A stretch of DNA of 64,000 nucleotides from Phaeobacter sp. G2 (lineage in GTDB: Bacteria > Pseudomonadota > Alphaproteobacteria > Rhodobacterales > Rhodobacteraceae): contig CP104100.1 in assembly GCA_025163595.1 (NCBI GenBank), positions 2,046,001 to 2,110,000 of the forward strand. Reading direction: 5' to 3'. Under the pieces are notes generated by a model. It ran no database searches. It was not told the DNA's origin and saw only the letters and a list, made by a program, of their open reading frames with translations. The number at the start of each line of letters is the position of its first letter. Positions within the stretch are counted from its first letter, which is position 1. This document shows, piece after piece, positions 16,297-25,965 of the stretch. A program made the translations under genes and the position numbers.

Positions 16297-17724
16297 TTAC
16301 CAAGCGTCGCGAAACGCTTTCAGGCTATCTGCGTAGGCCAGTGTCAACCCAGGATCGGGCTCAATCTGTTTGTGCGTTCGGGGGGCAAAAAGAACATCAG
16401 AAACGTTTCCATCACCACGGGCCAATATCGCCAGTCTGGCAGCTCCCAAGGCTGCGCCTTGTGCACCGCTGTCGGGCACCTTCAGCGTGAGACCGGTAAT
16501 ATCTGCGATCATCTGCAACCATGTCTGCGACTGGCTGCCGCCGCCTGCAACGATCACAGTTTGCGGTAACGATCCGCTTTTGCCGAGTGCGCTGCAACAA
16601 TCGGCAAAAGCATATCCAACGCCTTCCATGACCCCTTGGACCATGTCCGTCAAAGTGTGGTCGCGGCGAATGCCAAGGAACGCAGCGGTGGCATCGGGGG
16701 CATTGTGCGGTGTCCGTTCACCAGACAGATACGGCAGGAAGGTGATTGGCGATGGCTTGGTCACCCCCGTGACCATGGAGGTCAGTTCTGCAGGCGTTTT
16801 GTTGGTGATCTGGCCGAACCAGGCCAGCCCGTCCGTTGCTGATAAAATAACACCCATTTGATGCCAACTATCTGGTATGGCATGGCAAAAGCTGTGGACT
16901 GCATTGTCCGTATTGGTAGCAAATTGATCTGTGACGGTGAACAGAACACCAGAAGTTCCCAAGGAGAGAAACCCCTGTCCAGGCGTGACTGCGCCCAATC
17001 CGCAGGCGGTGGCGGCGTTGTCGCCAGCACCACCTGCGATGGATACAGCGCCAACGCCCCAGCGTGCCGCTAATTCTGGCCGTAAATCACCTGCATGAGC
17101 GCTGCCTTCGACCAAACGGGGCATATGTTGCCGTGTCAGATCCGTCGCTGCCAAGAGATCATCTGACCAATCGCGCTTTGCAACGTCCAGCCAGAGTGTT
17201 CCTGCGGCGTCAGACATTTCGGAGATGTGTTCGCCAGTCAGCCACAGGTTCACATAGTCTTTTGGTAATAAAACCTTGCGGGTCTTACCAAAAATCTCGG
17301 GTTCATTCTTTTTCACCCAACGCAATTTGGGCGCGGTGAAGCCCGCCATAACAATATTGCCGCCAATGCCGCGAAAATCTGCCCGGGATTCAAGCTCTGC
17401 ACATTCCCAATGCGCCCGCCCGTCGTTCCATAAGATTGCCGGTCGCAACGCCTGATCATCGTCCCCAAGCAATGTCGCCCCGTGCATATGACCGGAAACG
17501 CCGATGCTACGCAGTGCCGCAAATGCGGTTGGTGCCAGCGCACGAACCTGGTCAATTGCAGCTTCACAGGCTGCAATCCACGAGGTCGGGCTTTGCTCAC
17601 TCCACTTGGGGTGGGGGCGTTCAACTGTGAGGGCGCAACTGCCTTCAGCAAGTACCGTTTGGCGCCCATCAATCAGCAGCGCCTTGACGCCAGATGTCCC
17701 CAAATCCAAACCAAGATATGTCAT
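16297..17724 (-). CDS. xylB: Xylulokinase
   Basis: A 475-residue FGGY-family kinase that phosphorylates D-xylulose to xylulose 5-phosphate in the cytoplasm. The N-terminal half begins YLGLDLGTSGVKALL (phosphate-binding loop); SIGVSGHMHGATLL, ILWNDGR and GGAGDNAATACGLGAV are xylulokinase blocks; the C-terminal ATP site has VIVAGGGSQSQTWLQMIAD. Length is typical. It is the last gene of the operon, 66 bases after the binding-protein gene, which ends in a stem-loop. Substrate assignment is strengthened by xylA in the same operon. Confidence 0.93.
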   Translation of the reverse strand: MTYLGLDLGTSGVKALLIDGRQTVLAEGSCALTVERPHPKWSEQSPTSWIAACEAAIDQVRALAPTAFAALRSIGVSGHMHGATLLGDDDQALRPAILWNDGRAHWECAELESRADFRGIGGNIVMAGFTAPKLRWVKKNEPEIFGKTRKVLLPKDYVNLWLTGEHISEMSDAAGTLWLDVAKRDWSDDLLAATDLTRQHMPRLVEGSAHAGDLRPELAARWGVGAVSIAGGAGDNAATACGLGAVTPGQGFLSLGTSGVLFTVTDQFATNTDNAVHSFCHAIPDSWHQMGVILSATDGLAWFGQITNKTPAELTSMVTGVTKPSPITFLPYLSGERTPHNAPDATAAFLGIRRDHTLTDMVQGVMEGVGYAFADCCSALGKSGSLPQTVIVAGGGSQSQTWLQMIADITGLTLKVPDSGAQGAALGAARLAILARGDGNVSDVLFAPRTHKQIEPDPGLTLAYADSLKAFRDAW

Positions 17725-17753
17725 GGCGACCTCTTCGTTGTTAAGTGCAGGCT

Positions 17754-17775
17754 ACCGGCGAAAAAGATCGCCGGT
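17754..17775 (-). other. Intercistronic stem-loop between receptor gene and xylB
   Basis: ACCGGCGA and TCGCCGGT pair perfectly over eight bases around a six-base loop, 15 bases after the receptor gene stop. No T run follows, so it is more likely an mRNA-protecting hairpin than a full terminator. It may let the receptor be made in excess over xylB. Confidence 0.55.
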
Positions 17776-17790
17776 GGCCTTGGGAGGTTC

Positions 17791-18741
17791 TTAGAATGGG
17801 CTGTCAGGATAGTAGAAATCCATCGCATTCTCTTGTGTCACCAGCACGGAACCGATCACAAAGTCACCTGAAACCGGCGCGTTAGACGTGAGGCCCACCG
17901 CTGTCAGTTCAATCGCGGTGGCGATCATGGATGGTGGATATGTGACGTTGGCCGGGATCATCGCGTCGCCATCGGCAGTCCGCTTGATCATTTCCTTCAT
18001 GCCTGCGCCACCCAGCACAAATTGCACATCATCGCGCCCGGCTGCCTCAATGGCGGCCAATACGCCGATGGCCATGTCATCATCCGATGCCCAGACCGCG
18101 TCAATACTGGGGTATTTCGACAAGAAATCCTGCATCACGGTAAAGCTGTCATCACGGTTCCAGTTGCCGTGCTCCATATCCAGAACGTTGATGCCGGACC
18201 CTTCGATCGCTGCGGTGAACGCGTCGACACGCTCATTGTCGATGGTGGTGGGAATGCCACGGAAGACAACGATATCGCCGCCGTCTGGCATCTTGGACGC
18301 CATATAGTTGCCGGACACTGTGCCGAAACCGGTGTTGTCCCCTGCCACATATAGGTCTTGGATGCCTTCAACGGACAGGCCGCGGTCAACAACTGTCACC
18401 CAGGCGCCGCTCTCGGCCACGGCTTGAACCGGAGGCGTCAGCGGATCGGACTCAAAGGGCAAAACAACAAGCGCGTCGATGTTGCGGGTGGCGACCATGT
18501 CTTCGATGTCATTGACCTGTTTGCCCGGATCAGAGGCCGTGGCCAGAACAAAATCAAGACCAGGATATACATCTTCCAGACGCTTTACCGTTTCAGCGGC
18601 GTGGAAGTTCATACCACCGGCCCAGCCGTGTGTCGCGGCTGGAATGGACACGCCGATCACTTTGACGCTGTCGTCTGCAAATGCTGCTGTGCTGACTGTC
18701 GCCGTCAATGCAGCGGCGATAAACGTTTTTGTATATTTCAT
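17791..18741 (-). CDS. Sugar ABC transporter periplasmic binding protein
   Basis: A 316-residue receptor of the ribose/xylose-type PBP family. Residues 1-22 form a signal peptide (ending AFA). The fold blocks IGVSIPAATHGWAGGMNF, NIDALVVLPFESDPLTP, VTVVDRGL and VWASDDDMAIGVLAAIE are typical of sugar receptors that feed BPD_transp_2 permeases. The start at 18741 has GGGAGGAG upstream. Xylose is the likely ligand from the operon, but the ligand residues cannot be read with certainty; ribose-like or other aldoses remain possible. Confidence 0.9.
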   Translation of the reverse strand: MKYTKTFIAAALTATVSTAAFADDSVKVIGVSIPAATHGWAGGMNFHAAETVKRLEDVYPGLDFVLATASDPGKQVNDIEDMVATRNIDALVVLPFESDPLTPPVQAVAESGAWVTVVDRGLSVEGIQDLYVAGDNTGFGTVSGNYMASKMPDGGDIVVFRGIPTTIDNERVDAFTAAIEGSGINVLDMEHGNWNRDDSFTVMQDFLSKYPSIDAVWASDDDMAIGVLAAIEAAGRDDVQFVLGGAGMKEMIKRTADGDAMIPANVTYPPSMIATAIELTAVGLTSNAPVSGDFVIGSVLVTQENAMDFYYPDSPF

Positions 18742-18774
18742 GTTTGCTCCTCCCATGAAGCGGTTGCGCGCGGC

Positions 18775-19773
18775 TTAACTTGCCGCCTTGCGTTCGCGCT
18801 GTAGGATCACAGCGAGAATGATGATGACCCCTTGGATCGCACCGTTCAGATAGGGCGAGACAAAGTCGGTCAGATTGAGAATGTTGCCGATCAGGCTGAG
18901 GATGAGCACGCCGATAACCGTGCCCCAGACCCGGCCAAAGCCGCCTTTGAGCACAGTGCCGCCAATGATTACGGCTGCGATAGCCTCCAGCTCCCACAAC
19001 ACGCCGGTTGATGCGGAGGCGGAGCCAAGGCGCGGGACGTACATGATCGTGGCGATGCCAACCAGGATCCCCAGGGCGGCATAAGAGATCAGGCGGGTGC
19101 GGCGGACATTTACGTTGGAATAATGCGCCACATGCTCGTTTGACCCTGTCGCCGCGCAGTGACGGCCATAGGCGGTGCGGGACATGATGATCTCGCCGAT
19201 AATCACGACCAAGGCAAAAACGATAATCGGCCAGCTGATCCCGAGAATCCCGTCAAAGTAGACGGGGCGATAAAATGTGCGCAGCCCGAAATCGAGAGAC
19301 AGCGTGCCCCCGTCCGCCAGCCATGTCACCAGTGAGCGGTAGATGCCCATGGAACCAAGCGTGACGATAAAGGCCTCGATCCCCAGCGTTGTAATCAGGA
19401 ACCCGTTGAGGAGGCCCGCCAACATGCCCGCGACAATGGCAGTCACCATCCCCAGCAAAATAATCGGTATGCCGACCCCCATACTGGGCAGGGCTGCGTT
19501 CATCACCAGGATCATCAGGCCCGCAATAAATGCAGCCATTGAACCCACGGACAGATCCAGCCCGCCTGCGGTGATCACAAAGGTCATTCCCACCGCGATG
19601 ATCCCGATAAAGGCGGAGCGAGCCAGAACATTGGTGATGTTGGCCGCACTCAGGAAATTAGCGTTGAGCATCGTGCCGATCATCAAAAGCACCAACAAGG
19701 CGATGATAGGGCCGAGCACGGACATTGAAGGCATTCGAAATCGCGTGGGGTTTGGTGTGGTTGCATCTGTCAT
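18775..19773 (-). CDS. Sugar ABC transporter permease
   Basis: A 332-residue inner-membrane permease of the RbsC/XylH type with eight to ten hydrophobic helices. Diagnostic stretches are GMTFVITAGGLDLSVGS near residues 61-77 and the coupling region GRHCAATGSNEHVAHYSNV near 203-221. AVIIGGTVLKGGFGRVWGT is also conserved. It follows the ATPase gene by nine bases and precedes the receptor gene, completing the importer. Confidence 0.92.
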   Translation of the reverse strand: MTDATTPNPTRFRMPSMSVLGPIIALLVLLMIGTMLNANFLSAANITNVLARSAFIGIIAVGMTFVITAGGLDLSVGSMAAFIAGLMILVMNAALPSMGVGIPIILLGMVTAIVAGMLAGLLNGFLITTLGIEAFIVTLGSMGIYRSLVTWLADGGTLSLDFGLRTFYRPVYFDGILGISWPIIVFALVVIIGEIIMSRTAYGRHCAATGSNEHVAHYSNVNVRRTRLISYAALGILVGIATIMYVPRLGSASASTGVLWELEAIAAVIIGGTVLKGGFGRVWGTVIGVLILSLIGNILNLTDFVSPYLNGAIQGVIIILAVILQRERKAAS

Positions 19774-19782
19774 TCTGTATCC

Positions 19783-21300
19783 TCAAGCCATCTGTGGCGC
19801 TTGTTCGGCGGGTAATCCCATCGACAGGCGCACAATCGCAGCTTCGTTTGTTTCATCAGGGGCAAGCGTGCCGCTGACCTCGCCCAAGCGCATCACCATA
19901 ACCCGATCTGCCAAACCAATAAGTTCGGGCATCTCTGAGGTGATCACGATGATGGAATGGCCGGCACCAGCCAGTTTGTGCAAAAAGGCATAGATTTGTT
20001 GCTTTGTACCGATATCGATGCCGCGCGTCGGCTCATCCACGATCAACACGCGGGGCTCGGAGAGCATGACCTTGGCCAGCAGCAGCTTTTGCTGATTGCC
20101 GCCGGACATGTTGCCCACCCGCACGTCACGCGAGCCCGCACGAATGTCGAACTCTGCGATGGCGCTCGTCAGGGCGGTTTCTTCGGCGTTGCGGTCAATT
20201 AGGAAACCACCGAACTTGTGCAAATTCGCCAAGGTCAGGTTGTCACGCATACCGCGTTCCAACAGCAGTCCGCGCAGTTTGCGATCCTCGGTTAAATAGC
20301 ATAATCCCGCGCGCTGTGCGTCGGCGGGGCGATTGAACTGGACAACATCGTCAAACAAGGTGATCCGGCTCGCCGTGGCAGGGCGCAAGCCTGCCAGCCC
20401 CTCCATCACTTCGGTGCGTCCCGACCCAATGAGCCCCCCGATGCCAAGGATCTCGCCTTTGCGCAGGGTAAAGGACACGCTTTGGGCAAAGCCGGGAACG
20501 TTCAGGTCTTTGACCTCCAATACCACGTGTGCATCCGCCGCCACGCCGGGTTTTTCGGGATACAAGTCAGAGACGTCGCGCCCCACCATGGCCGTGGCCA
20601 TGGCGTCCTCATCCATTTCGGCAGTCGGGCCTGAATGGACGACATCGCCGTCGCGCATGATCGTCACGCGATCCGAGATTTCTGCCACCTCGTCCAGTTT
20701 ATGAGAAGTGAACAGAATGGCAGTGCCCGCCGCGCGCAGGGCTTCGACCTGTTTGAACAGCACTTCGGTTTCACGGTTGGTCAGCACCGCCGTCGGTTCA
20801 TCCATAATCAGCACCCGCGCATCCCGCGACAGCGCTTTGGCGATCTCGACCATTTGTTTTTCGGAATTGGACAGATCCGACACCAGCGTATCGGGTGCAA
20901 CATCACAGGCCACCCGCGCCAGATAGGCCATGCAGCGGCTGCGCATCTGCGCTTTATCCAGCAGCAGCCCCCGTTTGAGTTCACGCCCCAGAAAGATGTT
21001 TTGTTCAACGGTCAGCTGCTCGGCCAGATTGAACTCTTGATGGATCATAACGATCCCTGCAGCCTCACCATCTTGCAAGCTGGCAAATTGCACCGGCTTG
21101 CCTTCAAGCTGGACCTCACCTTTTGTTGGCGGCTGGTACCCCGCCAGAATTTTCATAGTTGTGGATTTGCCCGCCCCGTTTTCGCCAATCAATGCGTGCA
21201 CACTGCCTGCATGCAGCGCCAGGTTCACGCCGTGAAGCACTTCGACGGGACCGAAGCTTTTTGTCACATCACTCAAGGCTACAATCGGGGCGGGGGTCAT
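19783..21300 (-). CDS. Sugar ABC transporter ATP-binding protein (double cassette)
   Basis: A 505-residue protein with two fused ABC cassettes as in RbsA/XylG. The first shows Walker A GENGAGKST, signature DLSNSEKQMVEIAKAL and Walker B VLIMDEPTA. The second has a degenerate Walker A (GLIGSGRTE) but keeps the signature NMSGGNQQKLLLAK and VLIVDEPTRGID. This asymmetry is normal in the family. The ATG at 21300 overlaps the stop of the dehydrogenase gene as ATGA, so the start at 21300 is preferred over 21312. It powers import by the neighbouring permease. Confidence 0.93.
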   Translation of the reverse strand: MTPAPIVALSDVTKSFGPVEVLHGVNLALHAGSVHALIGENGAGKSTTMKILAGYQPPTKGEVQLEGKPVQFASLQDGEAAGIVMIHQEFNLAEQLTVEQNIFLGRELKRGLLLDKAQMRSRCMAYLARVACDVAPDTLVSDLSNSEKQMVEIAKALSRDARVLIMDEPTAVLTNRETEVLFKQVEALRAAGTAILFTSHKLDEVAEISDRVTIMRDGDVVHSGPTAEMDEDAMATAMVGRDVSDLYPEKPGVAADAHVVLEVKDLNVPGFAQSVSFTLRKGEILGIGGLIGSGRTEVMEGLAGLRPATASRITLFDDVVQFNRPADAQRAGLCYLTEDRKLRGLLLERGMRDNLTLANLHKFGGFLIDRNAEETALTSAIAEFDIRAGSRDVRVGNMSGGNQQKLLLAKVMLSEPRVLIVDEPTRGIDIGTKQQIYAFLHKLAGAGHSIIVITSEMPELIGLADRVMVMRLGEVSGTLAPDETNEAAIVRLSMGLPAEQAPQMA

Positions 21301-22433
21301 AGCACCGTCCAAGCAGCATCGTTGGCCGAAGAGGACACGCAGGCGGTGATAAAGCGCATGCCCTCCATGCCCTCTGCGATCCCGGGCAGAACCCCCATGG
21401 CCGTGGCCCGATCTGCCCCGCCTTGTACCGCACGAATGGCGTCGGCTGCCTCATTGTAGAGTGTGGCAAAGCCTTCCAGGTATCCTTCGGGGTGGCCGCC
21501 GGGAATACGGCTGACAGCTTGGGAGGCTTCGGTCGCGCCCGCCCCGTTACGGGTCAGCAGGCGCTTTGGCGCGCCATGGGGTGTGAACCACAGGTAGTTC
21601 GGGTCCTCTTGGCTCCATTCAAGCCCGCCTTTTTCGCCGTAGATACGGATTTTTAGCGCGTTTTCATTGCCGGGTGCTACTTGGCTGGACCACAGCATGC
21701 CACGGGCGCCTCCTGCAAAGCGCAGCATCATGTGGGCGTTGTCATCCAGCGTGCGACCCGCTCCGAAGGAGTGCAAATCGGCCGCGAGACTTTCCACGCG
21801 CAACCCGCTCATAAAGCACGCAAGATTGTGGGCGTGGGTGCCGATGTCGCCAATGGACCCACCCGCACCAGAGCGCGCGGGATCGGTGCGCCATTCGGCC
21901 TGTTTCACGCCTTCGTTTTCCATGGGGGAGGTCAGCCAGTCCTGCGGATATTCCGCCTGCACAAGGCGGACCGTCCCCAGCTCGCCCGAGGCAACCATAT
22001 CGCGCGCCTGCCGGATCATCGGGTAGCCGGTGTAGTTGTGGGTCAACACAAACAACGCCTTGCTGTCGGCCACGGCCTTTTCCAGATCGGCGGCGTCCTG
22101 CATGGTTGAGGTCAGCGGCTTGTCGCAGATCACATGGATGCCCTGGGCCAGGAATGCCTTGGCCGCTGCTGCATGCACATGGTTGGGCGTGACGATGGAG
22201 ACGGCTTCAATACCATCCTCGCGCGCGGCCTCCGCCAAGGCCATCTCATCAAAGTCGCCATAAGAGCGCTCGATCCCCAGCGCTTTTGCACTTTCGGCCG
22301 ATTTTTCTGGGGTCGACGACAACGCGCCTGCCACCAGCTCGAAGCGGTCATCAATGCGAGACGCAATGCGGTGGACCCCACCGATAAAGGCATCATTGCC
22401 GCCACCGACCATTCCCAAACGAATACGTGCCAT
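21297..22433 (-). CDS. Gfo/Idh/MocA family oxidoreductase
   Basis: A 378-residue NAD(P)-dependent sugar or cyclitol dehydrogenase. The Rossmann start is RLGMVGGGNDAFIG, the catalytic CDKPLTST motif (Lys in VICDKPLT) is near residue 100, and GSIGDIGTHAHNLACF in the C-terminal domain carries the family Asp and His. Substrates in this family include inositol, glucose derivatives and keto-sugars. In this operon it may oxidise an imported sugar or a product of the adjacent isomerase; the actual substrate is unknown. It shares one base with the upstream isomerase gene. Confidence 0.88.
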   Translation of the reverse strand: MARIRLGMVGGGNDAFIGGVHRIASRIDDRFELVAGALSSTPEKSAESAKALGIERSYGDFDEMALAEAAREDGIEAVSIVTPNHVHAAAAKAFLAQGIHVICDKPLTSTMQDAADLEKAVADSKALFVLTHNYTGYPMIRQARDMVASGELGTVRLVQAEYPQDWLTSPMENEGVKQAEWRTDPARSGAGGSIGDIGTHAHNLACFMSGLRVESLAADLHSFGAGRTLDDNAHMMLRFAGGARGMLWSSQVAPGNENALKIRIYGEKGGLEWSQEDPNYLWFTPHGAPKRLLTRNGAGATEASQAVSRIPGGHPEGYLEGFATLYNEAADAIRAVQGGADRATAMGVLPGIAEGMEGMRFITACVSSSANDAAWTVL

Positions 22434-23488
22434 CAGTCGATCCCCAGCATCTTGCGGTTTGCGGCCTCATCCGTGCCGCCATCTGCAAAGTCATCAAAGG
22501 CACGTTCAGTGACGCGGATGATGTGGTCGCTCACGAATTGCGCGCCTTCACGGGCGCCGTCTTCGGGATGCTTCAGACAGCACTCCCACTCCACCACGGC
22601 CCAACCATCAAAATCGTTGGCCGCCATTTTGGAGAACACCGCGCCAAAATCGACTTGCCCGTCGCCAAGACTGCGGAACCGGCCCGCGCGATCGACCCAG
22701 GGCTGATAGCCAGAGTAGACGCCTTGGCGCCCCGTCGGGTTGAACTCGGCATCTTTGACGTGGAACATCTTGATGCGGTCTTTGTAGATGTCGATATTAT
22801 CAAGATAGTCGAGGCATTGCAGGACATAGTGGCTGGGATCATAGAGCATGTTGCAGCGCGCATGATTGTCGACACGTTCCAAGAACATCTCGAAGGTGAC
22901 GCCGTCATGCAGGTCTTCGCCGGGGTGGATCTCATAGCAGATGTTGACGTCGTTTGCGTCCGCGTGATCCAGAATGGGCCGCCAGCGGCGCGCCAGCTCG
23001 TCGAACGCGGTTTCAATCAGGCCTGCAGGGCGTTGCGGCCAAGGGTAGACATAAGGCCAGGCCAACGCGCCCGAGAAAGAGACATGGTTCTTGATGCCCA
23101 TGTTGGCCGAGGCAGAAATCGCCTTCATCACCTGGTCAACAGCCCATTCCTGGCGCGCCTTCGGGTTCCCATGCACGGATGGATTAGCAAATCCGTCAAA
23201 GGCTGTATCATAGGCGGGATGCACCGCGACCAGCTGCCCCTGCAGGTGGGTAGACAGCTCCGTGACCTCAACGCCATTCTCAGCGGCTTTGCCTTTGAAT
23301 TCGTCACAATAGTCTTTGCTTGATGCCGCTTTGTCCAAGTCGATGAGACGCCCGTCCCATGACGGCACCTGCACGCCTTTATAGCCACAGTCAGCCGCCC
23401 ATTTCGTGATGCTGTCCCATGAATTGAACGGCGCTTCGTCACTGGCGAATTGTGCCAGGAAAAGTGCGGGTCCCTTGATCGTTTTCAT
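22433..23488 (-). CDS. Sugar phosphate isomerase/epimerase (AP endonuclease 2-like TIM barrel)
   Basis: A 351-residue TIM-barrel protein of the xylose-isomerase-like superfamily. Metal-binding blocks are visible: NICYEIHPGEDLHDG, CNMLYDPSHYVLQ, IKMFHVKDAEFNP and WAVVEWECCLKHP. Relatives include IolE- and YcjR-type enzymes acting on keto-sugars. The start at 23488 is preceded by GGGAGAAA; the longer in-frame reading upstream is the shadow of xylA. It is paired with the dehydrogenase in overlapping fashion, suggesting a two-step conversion outside the normal XylA-XylB route. Confidence 0.86.
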   Translation of the reverse strand: MKTIKGPALFLAQFASDEAPFNSWDSITKWAADCGYKGVQVPSWDGRLIDLDKAASSKDYCDEFKGKAAENGVEVTELSTHLQGQLVAVHPAYDTAFDGFANPSVHGNPKARQEWAVDQVMKAISASANMGIKNHVSFSGALAWPYVYPWPQRPAGLIETAFDELARRWRPILDHADANDVNICYEIHPGEDLHDGVTFEMFLERVDNHARCNMLYDPSHYVLQCLDYLDNIDIYKDRIKMFHVKDAEFNPTGRQGVYSGYQPWVDRAGRFRSLGDGQVDFGAVFSKMAANDFDGWAVVEWECCLKHPEDGAREGAQFVSDHIIRVTERAFDDFADGGTDEAANRKMLGID

Positions 23489-23507
23489 AGTGTTTCTCCC
23501 TGTCCGC

Positions 23508-24803
23508 TTACACGAAGCGATTGACGATGTTTTCGAGAATTTCCTGCCGGCCTGAGCGCGGCTGCGGGGGGGTATCACCCGCCTCAACCTGGGCTGCGAT
23601 GCTGGTGAGGTCGCTGTCCAGCAAGGCTTTGCCATGGGCGCTGTCCCACCCGGCGTAGCGCTCAGCCCTCATCGCCTCCAGTGTGCCGTCTTCCAGCATA
23701 GCGACAGCCGCTTTGAACCCGCGCGCACAGACGTCCATGGCGCCTGCATGGCTTGCGATCAGATCAATGGGATCCAGCGACTGGCGCCGCAGTTTGGCGT
23801 CAAAGTTGGTGCCACCAGTGGTGAAGCCACCCGCTTTGAGGACCTCGTAATAGGCCAGCGCAACTTCGGGCACATTGTTGGGGAATTGATCGGTGTCCCA
23901 ACCTGACTGATAGTCGTTGCGGTTCATGTCGATGGAGCCGAAGATGCCCAGGGATGAAGCCAGAGCCAGCTCGTGCTCAAACGAATGGCCTGCAAGGATT
24001 GCATGACCCTGCTCGATGTTCATCTGGACTTCGCCTTCCAGCCCGAACTCCTTGAGAAAGCCGTAAACCGTGGCGACATCGAAATCATATTGGTGTTTGC
24101 TGGGCTCTTGCGGCTTGGGTTCAACCAGAATGGAACCCTTGAAGCCAATCTGGTGTTTGTACTCCACAGCCATCTGCAAGAACCGCCCCGCCTGCTGGCG
24201 TTCGCGCTTCAAATCGGTGTTGAGCAGCGTCTCATACCCCTCGCGACCGCCCCACAGGACATAGTTTTCACCGCCCAGCTTGTGGGTGGCATCCATACAG
24301 TTTTTCACTGTCGCGGCAGACCAGGCAAAAATCTCGGGGTCTGGATTGGTGGCCGCACCCGCCATAAAGCGCCGGTGGCTGAACAGATTTGCCGTACCCC
24401 ACAGCAGTTTGGTCCCGCTGGTCTCCATCTTTTCGCCCAGATAATCCACAATCTCTTTGAAGTTGTTGAGACTTTCGGAAAAGCTGTCGCCTTCGGGGCG
24501 GATGTCGGCATCGTGCCAGCAAAAATAGGGGACGTTTAGCAGATCAAACATCTCAAAGGCCACGTCAGCCTTGAGCTTGGCCAGATCCATTGTGTTGCCG
24601 AACCAAGGGCGCTCAAACGTCTCAGCGCCAAAAGGGTCCCCCCCCGGCCAGGCGAACGAATGCCAATAGGCTACGGCAAAGCGCAGATGCTCTTCCATCC
24701 GCTTGCCCATAATGACCTCGTCTGGGTTATAGTGTCGAAAGGCCAAATCCGTGCTGTCCGGCGCATAGGTCAGTCGTGAAATATCGTTGAAAAAATCGGT
24801 CAT
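23508..24803 (-). CDS. xylA: Xylose isomerase
   Basis: A 431-residue class II xylose isomerase converting D-xylose to D-xylulose with two divalent metals. The catalytic His region [12 protein letters not shown], metal-site stretches [17 protein letters not shown] and [19 protein letters not shown], and [21 protein letters not shown] are all present. Length matches class II enzymes (about 435-440). Its ATG overlaps the stop of the regulator gene by four bases, so regulator and enzyme are translationally coupled. It is the strongest evidence that the operon is for xylose or a close aldose. Confidence 0.96.
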   Translation of the reverse strand: MTDFFNDISRLTYAPDSTDLAFRHYNPDEVIMGKRMEEHLRFAVAYWHSFAWPGGDPFGAETFERPWFGNTMDLAKLKADVAFEMFDLLNVPYFCWHDADIRPEGDSFSESLNNFKEIVDYLGEKMETSGTKLLWGTANLFSHRRFMAGAATNPDPEIFAWSAATVKNCMDATHKLGGENYVLWGGREGYETLLNTDLKRERQQAGRFLQMAVEYKHQIGFKGSILVEPKPQEPSKHQYDFDVATVYGFLKEFGLEGEVQMNIEQGHAILAGHSFEHELALASSLGIFGSIDMNRNDYQSGWDTDQFPNNVPEVALAYYEVLKAGGFTTGGTNFDAKLRRQSLDPIDLIASHAGAMDVCARGFKAAVAMLEDGTLEAMRAERYAGWDSAHGKALLDSDLTSIAAQVEAGDTPPQPRSGRQEILENIVNRFV

Positions 24804-25861
24804 GTGTTTTGGGCTTTCATAATCGCGTTCAATGGATCGGCAGGCAGATTGTCTCGCACATAGATCGTGGGGGTCAGCTCTGGCATGGTGGGTATTTCGC
24901 GCTGGTCGATCAAAGCACGCAGCACGGCAAACGCGCGGTTGATTTCGACATCTGGGCGTTGATCAATCACCAGATCAATATGACCAGCGACCAAGGCCTG
25001 CCGCGAATGGGCGACGAGTTCGTGCACAATGCAATAGGGGCGCTGTTCGGGCCAGGCGCTGATCGCAGAGATCAGCCCCGAGTTGCCAGCGCCCACGTTA
25101 TAGAGCGCGGTCACATGGGTTTGTTGCGCAAGCAATTCACGGGTTTTCGACCGCAGAATTGAAGGGTCATCTTTGGTCAAGATCGGATCGAGTACGGTTA
25201 AATGTGGAAAATCAGCCAAGATAACTTCCCGAAATCCGTCCAGCCGTTCCGCGTGGTCGCGTGCATCCAAAGATCCGGCGAATGTTTGGATTGCCCCATG
25301 GCCCCCCGCATGGGCCATGCCGGTCATCCGTGCCGCCGTCCGCCCTGCAACGACATTATCAATACCGATGTAGGCGGCGCGGAAATCTCGGGGCAGGTCC
25401 GAGACCAGTCCGATAACCTGGATTCCGCGCGTGCGCAGCTCTGCGAGGGGGGCTTCAAGAAGTGCACTTTGAAGCCCGACAATTGCGACCCCGTCAAAGT
25501 CCTTCTCACAGAAATCCGCGATGCTTTTAGACAGGCCCTCAACGGAAAACGCTGAGACCTCAAAGATATCGACACTTACGCTTTCAACACTCAGGTGGGC
25601 CGCGACTTGTGCGATATGATCGCGGATCCGGTTGAAAAAGGCGTTTGTCCCTTTGGGGATCAAAAACGCGAGGCGGTAAACCCGTTTGCGCGACAAATTC
25701 GCTGCAGCGACATTACGCACATAGTCAAGTCTGGCGACCGCATCGCGCACTTTGTCGATTGATTTCTGCGCCACATTTCCGCGGTTGTTTATGACGCGGT
25801 CTGCGGTCGCATAGCTGACCCCTGCCGCCTGCGCGACATCATGTAAGGTTGGTTTAGACAT
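24800..25861 (-). CDS. LacI family transcriptional regulator of the xyl operon
   Basis: A 353-residue regulator: LacI HTH at residues 1-50 ([23 protein letters not shown]) with hinge helix (NVAAANLSR), followed by a periplasmic-binding-protein-like effector domain. The start at 25861 has GGGGGAG seven bases upstream; the longer start at 25909 has none. It is the first gene of the operon and so likely autoregulated through the tandem operator at 25924-25965. The effector domain begins [18 protein letters not shown], close to the group that senses sugars via a type I periplasmic fold. Confidence 0.92.
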   Translation of the reverse strand: MSKPTLHDVAQAAGVSYATADRVINNRGNVAQKSIDKVRDAVARLDYVRNVAAANLSRKRVYRLAFLIPKGTNAFFNRIRDHIAQVAAHLSVESVSVDIFEVSAFSVEGLSKSIADFCEKDFDGVAIVGLQSALLEAPLAELRTRGIQVIGLVSDLPRDFRAAYIGIDNVVAGRTAARMTGMAHAGGHGAIQTFAGSLDARDHAERLDGFREVILADFPHLTVLDPILTKDDPSILRSKTRELLAQQTHVTALYNVGAGNSGLISAISAWPEQRPYCIVHELVAHSRQALVAGHIDLVIDQRPDVEINRAFAVLRALIDQREIPTMPELTPTIYVRDNLPADPLNAIMKAQNT

Positions 25862-25923
25862 GATCGCTCCCCCAAAGACGAATCTCCCAATCGCCTCCTT
25901 ATCGATCATTTGACCGCAGTTTC

Positions 25924-25965
25924 CTGATGGACGTCAATCATTTTCTGATAGACGTCCATCATTTT
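25924..25965. promoter_or_regulatory. Tandem 21-bp repeats with LacI-type palindromes
   Basis: Two adjacent 21-bp units (25924-25944 and 25945-25965) match at 19 of 21 positions. Each holds a near-palindrome of the form GATNGACGTCNATC with a central CG, at 25926-25939 and 25947-25960. This is the shape of LacI-family operators. The centres are 21 bp apart, two helical turns, so dimers would bind on one face of the DNA. They lie 65-100 bases upstream of the regulator ATG, suggesting autoregulation of the entire operon. Confidence 0.72.
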
